Assembly: GCA_030549335.1 (NCBI GenBank)
Contig: JAUKPH010000017.1
Location: 9,323,501-9,387,500 of the forward strand
Length of the DNA stretch: 64,000 nucleotides
Reading direction: 5' to 3'
Source of the DNA: Pontederia crassipes
Lineage: Eukaryota > Streptophyta > Magnoliopsida > Commelinales > Pontederiaceae
The position numbers and the translations under genes were made by a program. The notes beneath the pieces were generated by a model. The model ran no database searches and was not told where the DNA came from. It saw nothing but the letters and a program-made list of their open reading frames with translations. This document shows, piece after piece, positions 59,857 through 64,000 of this stretch; the first letter of the stretch is position 1; every line of letters starts with the position of its first letter.

Positions 59857-61730
59857 TGTAACACCCAAAAAAAAAGGATTTAAATTTCAAAACCTAACAG
59901 CAATAGCCAGTTGTGTTGTGAAGAGATAAAAACTCTAGCAACATACAGTTAAGAGGGATTCGACCAACTAAGGAGATTAAATGGCAAATCTGGAAAGTTA
60001 ATGGGGGTATAAATACTAAAGACTCTCTCTCACTTTCCACACCAATAGAATAGTCAATCCTCTCTTTTGTTCCTCTCTACATTTCTATTCGCATCTTACC
60101 TCACGAACACATTGGGGGAAGGAAGGTGATCAGCGCTATAAAACAAATTGTAAGAATTATCATAGCATGGCTCGCCCCCTCCTCTCATTCATTTCTAGAT
60201 TCCTCTATTATCCCCTCACACCCTATGGTCGATCGGATTTCCTCTACAGATGACGAACAGTTCAGAGGAGGTGGTCCTGTGCCAGAACAAAGTGGGAGAA
60301 ATTGTTGAACAAGACAGGATCAATCACGAAAAATCAAGTGGGTGAAACTGAAATCCCTCTGCATAACCTAAATAGAATTAGGTCAAAATCATTGATGTGA
60401 AAATCTTATGACATGACCCCTAATCGAATGAAGAAAAGAGAGAATAGATTGTTTGCCTTTGATTTTAGATTTGTTGTTGATTGCTGATATGATTGTGTTT
60501 CTTGTTAATAATTCCTTATGTTGATGATTGCTTTGAAGTGGTAATTCATTTAGGATTGAAATCCCCCAAAGTTTAGATGCCCTATTAGAAATCTGATAGA
60601 TTCCTTTTGAATCGCACAGCTCGGTTGACTGATCGATCGAAAATCCATTGAACGAACCCAGTATTATCGGCCGACCGATCAAGAGATATCGGTCGACCGA
60701 TACAAATTAATCAGTCGACCGACCAGGAGAAACCGGTCGACCGAACCTTGAGTCTGACTTTACTTTTTCTTATTATTAAATCTAGGTTTTTATATGATTA
60801 TTAATTGTTCTCCCTTCTGATTGGTTAATTGTATGACTGAATCCAAAGACTTATTACTGTCCATCCTTCCTATAGAACAAAAGAACGACAAATTGGTAAA
60901 ATGATTAATAAAGGAAGATGAAAAGATAAATGGTGGGTGGCCAGCCCATGTCAAGTGCTTATAATGAAGGATCACTCCTTTGATCATGGCTTGATCAACC
61001 AATGACCGCACAAGGTTGTATTATTTTGCTCAGCGTAAAATTCCAAAAGTTAAAGGCACCTAAAGTCACTTAGGCTAAGAAAAAGTTCAAGGAAAAAGGA
61101 AAATGTACAAATGATATGAGTATGATGACAAGTGAAGTATGATTATTAATTCAATGTGATAACTGAATCCTTTCATGATTCTAAGATTATTATGTGTCAT
61201 CATGAGATTTCTGTCCTCTTTTATCCATTGATATCTATTCTCAAATGATTTTATGCTCACTACCTGATCTTGATAAAGTGCTTATTGATTCTGACTGATT
61301 CTATTTATCCGTTATGCATTGAATAATTATATTGATTCCCCACTAGACTGTATAGCTTACGAAGGACCTCCTCCCCTATGTTGATTTTCACAGGACTATG
61401 TTAGTGATGGTGTGGTGTTGAGATCGTGTGCCGCGACCATGCTCAGGCAATAATAAAGTACATGAACCAAAAAGAACCTAATTATTATTTTCTTTCCTTT
61501 CCGCACTCATGAACCTTGATGTAATTCAAATGTTATATTTATTATAAAAACTTTGTATTACTTTTAGACTTCCACTATTACGACATTTTTATTTTTCCTC
61601 TTTACTTCCATTGTTGATATGTCATTATTTTTAACTGAATCTTGATCAAGAAATTATCAAAGTTGTAGTATTAGTAGAGCTTTCAAATAGATTTTCGCCA
61701 CGTGACATTAGTCGATTTGGGGGCGTTACA
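59857..61730 (+). mobile_element. Solo LTR of a Tekay/Del-type Ty3/gypsy retrotransposon
   Basis: Starts TGTAACACCC and ends GGGCGTTACA, a 10-bp inverted terminus with one mismatch, and a pattern common to Tekay/Del LTRs. The flanks AAATT (59852-59856) and AAATC (61731-61735) differ at one base and fit a 5-bp target duplication. Length is 1,874 bp. A TATA box (TATAAATA, 60008-60015) supports + orientation. No internal region is present. A set of GTCGACC palindromes lies at 60664-60745. Confidence 0.8.
60664..60745. repeat. Cluster of GGTCGACC palindromes inside the solo LTR
   Basis: Four related words within 80 bp: CGGCCGACCGAT, the perfect 16-bp palindrome TATCGGTCGACCGATA (60687-60702), CAGTCGACCGAC and CCGGTCGACCGAA. 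A weaker relative (CGGTTGACTGATCGATCGA) lies at about 60623-60641. Confidence 0.8.
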
Positions 61731-62053
61731 AAATCTATTTTACACTACATGCAACCATCAAATCTGCGTCACGAACTGTATATTCATGAGTAGATTAGGC
61801 TTAGAAAGATATGAAACATGGCGTGCCCATCACTGCTCGGTGGAATGGTCCATAAATTTTGTTAGATTTCACGAGTTATCAATATTTTATCACGAATACA
61901 TTTTATTGACTGTAACAAATGAATAGCTCTTACAGAACAGTACAGAACCCCTCGAAGATTCACGCTAAATGTGTTAACCAACCTCAAGTTGGGATAAGAA
62001 TTTATATACATGCCGCGTATACATACATTTTATACGGAAGCCTACTGAGTGAT

Positions 62054-62609
62054 TCAACCCTTACGAAACCTTTTAGCCGAGTCGAGAAGCATTCGCGCAC
62101 GCCCAATGCTGGGTACATGGTGCCGAAGGCCATGCCATGCCCTATTTGGGCCACCTCCGTGCACATTGAACTTCGACAACTGCTCGTGAAGTGATGCAAT
62201 GTTAAGAAGGGGGACAGTAGTTGGCCGGCCATGAGCACACTGTAAACAATACAAACTCCATGGTTAAAGGTGAGAACAAATCTCTGTATGTCTTGCAACA
62301 TTAGTGCTCATCTGTTCACTACTAGCAACTGATCAGCAAGACTGCTTACCTGAAAACACAGTGACGTCTTTTTCAGTTCCTCAACAATCAGCGAACACTC
62401 TGATGGTAACAAGGAATCACCAAACATGATAGCACCTTTTACACAAATTATAGAAACATTCAGTCCAAAACAAGGGTAGTTGCACTCGTAGACAGTTGAG
62501 ATATTAACGAACAGGCCCAACTTTTAATGAACACACCTCTGCACGCTTTGAAGTTGAGTATACGAACCACTGATGGCGGGATGCTGGATGATCCATCTGT
62601 CTGAATAAG
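62054..62609 (-). CDS. MLH3: DNA mismatch repair protein MLH3, last three exons (partial)
   Basis: MLH3 pairs with MLH1 as the MutL-gamma endonuclease that resolves meiotic crossovers. Exons in transcript order: 62609-62537 (TDGSSSIPPSVVRILNFKACR), 62435-62350 (GAIMFGDSLLPSECSLIVEE ... SLCFQ) and 62239-62054 (CAHGRPTTVPLLN ... to TGA). Splice sites are GT-AG and in phase across both junctions. CAHGRPT is the conserved zinc-ligand motif of the MutL C-terminal domain. I find no earlier MLH3 exon between 62610 and 64000, whereas the preceding exon should encode more of the C-terminal domain. The gene either continues beyond the window after an intron of over 1.39 kb, or is a 3' fragment left by rearrangement. 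Confidence 0.8.
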
Positions 62610-63536
62610 CTGGATATCAGGAAAAAACATAATCAGGGAAGACTAGAAGCATTAAAGGCAAAATTATTCAAGCATCCTGGTGAGCACCACCTCCCAGAAA
62701 GTGCCCAATACCATTTACTGCAAAAATATATCAAAACCAGATCAGTTTTATCATCTTATTCCATGCTGAAGTGATGCAACACGATTTTTTAGTGAATGGG
62801 AGAGAGAAAGAGAGGATGCAACACGATTTTCTAAGTGCTAAAGCCTATTAAGTTTTGGTAGAAGAAAATATCTCAAATGCACCGACTTTGTGTGTAAAAG
62901 CACATCAAACTCAAATGAGGAATGTGACATCAACTTGATGTCACACGTTCTAAATTGAAGAGTTAAGAGGGAGGTAGGAACATCTAAATGTATCAATTGT
63001 GGCATCTCTACCATGTGTTAAGTTTGATGTCAACAAAAATTGTATGCTTCTATTTGGTGTAAAACAAATTCAAACTATGTGCTCATAGTTTATAAATTTG
63101 AATATATGTAGATTTTCCACAGTAATTCTTCATGAGGGAAACGAACATGGGTACCAAAAGAGGAAAATGGTGCCAAATTGTTTGGAATCTAGATTTGAAA
63201 TTTTTGCATATACCCAAACCATGTATGACAACATGGGCATGTGTACTGGAGACAGAATGGTCGTGGTTGCACTATGTGTACTTGAGACAGAATGGTCATA
63301 CTTTATGGGTCCTGGTCAATGAATTTGAAATAACTTAGTTTGATTCTCCATGCACATCTTTCATTCTTAATGGGTTCTCAAATATACTTGTATACACTTT
63401 TCCATTTTTTTGCTGCTCTCTTTGAGAGACCATATTTGTATATGTTTACCATTTCATAGTTATATATATACCTAAATGACAACCACATCACCTGGTGGTC
63501 ATCCTTTTTCCTCTCAAATAAATAATGGGTTTTCAA
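62610..63536. other. Intron of MLH3 or intergenic DNA
   Basis: No exon recognised on either strand. There is a purine-rich stretch near 62797-62815 and an imperfect repeat of GAGACAGAATGGTC at 63249 and 63285. Confidence 0.3.
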
Positions 63537-64000
63537 ATATATCAAGCTACATTGGATTTTGAGGTATCTCAAATTTCAACAGATTATTCAAGGGCTTCAA
63601 GATTCTTTTGAAGATGTATTTTTAAGACTTTCAATGGCCAATGGAAACATAAGTATACTTTCTATCGCAAAGCTTAGACATCTTCACAAAGTCCCCTAGG
63701 TGTTCAAGTTTGAAGTATGCTCAGATAATACTAGATTAAAAGGAAAAAAAATAAAGATTATATTATGGGAAACTTGTATTATGCGAAGAAATATATCAAC
63801 CTACATTGGATTTTGAAATAATCTCAAATTTCAATGGATTATTCAATATTTTCAAGATTCTTTTGGATATATATTATAAGGCTTTCGATGGCGAATGGAA
63901 ACATAAGCAAGAGTATCAGTGTATTTTCTATTGCAGAGCTTAGACATCTTCACAAATTCCCTTAGGTGTTCAAGTTTGAAGTATGCTCAGATAACACTAG
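63537..64000. repeat. Direct repeat of about 200 bp reaching the window end
   Basis: 63537-63734 (ATATATCAAGCTACATTGG ... CAGATAATACTAG) recurs imperfectly at 63791-64000, spaced 254 bp apart, with a 56-bp A-rich spacer. The second copy stops at the window edge, so a longer array cannot be excluded. Confidence 0.85.

Noticed and set aside
1-64000. CRISPR arrays, bacterial operons, ribosome binding sites
   Set aside because: Split genes and plant transposons show eukaryotic nuclear DNA; the short repeats seen are microsatellites or transposon motifs.

Overview
The window is plant nuclear DNA. The evidence is split genes with GT-AG introns, AT-rich intergenic DNA, and typical plant transposable elements: Ty3/gypsy of Athila and Tekay/Del type, an RTE-type LINE, an L1-like LINE, a CACTA element, and MITEs. 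Two gene starts (the C2H2 gene and bromodomain exon 1) are strongly GC-rich against an AT-rich background. That pattern is common in monocots, so a non-grass monocot is my low-confidence guess. Nothing here identifies the species.

Layout. 0-3.4 kb: 3' part of a degenerate Athila-like retrotransposon. 3.4-8 kb: repeat-rich DNA with a CCGACCC-rich repeat, one MITE with an internal 220-bp duplication, and a long-TIR foldback element with a 9-bp target duplication. 8-12.4 kb: a + strand gene for an unrecognised 300-aa protein, with two RTE-LINE insertions in its first intron. 13.4-14.6 kb: an intronless C2H2 zinc-finger gene with an EAR motif, followed by an uninterrupted (CTT)85 tract. 17-21.9 kb: a 15-exon rhamnogalacturonate lyase gene. 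25.3-29.9 kb, minus strand: a 9-exon bromodomain gene of the plant BRD1/2/13 kind. 33.2-46.9 kb: a CACTA transposon (7.9 kb, with TIRs and ATA target duplication), of which 5,500 bp including its 3' end and flank is repeated head-to-tail and is almost identical. 46.9-62 kb: retrotransposon debris, including two solo LTRs whose boundaries can be read exactly, plus tandem duplications and a broken LINE RNase H. 62.0-62.6 kb, minus strand: the last three exons of MLH3. 63.5-64 kb: a direct repeat cut by the window end.

Four host genes look complete: the 300-aa unknown, the C2H2 repressor, rhamnogalacturonate lyase and the bromodomain protein. They are ordinary, independent plant genes and do not form a cluster. 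MLH3 is partial. The most striking structure is the recent tandem duplication of most of a defective CACTA element. It shares the same disabling lesions in both copies and leaves one 5' terminus facing two possible 3' termini. I did not find evidence of a new biological system. The value here lies in well-delimited mobile elements and their unusual arrangements.
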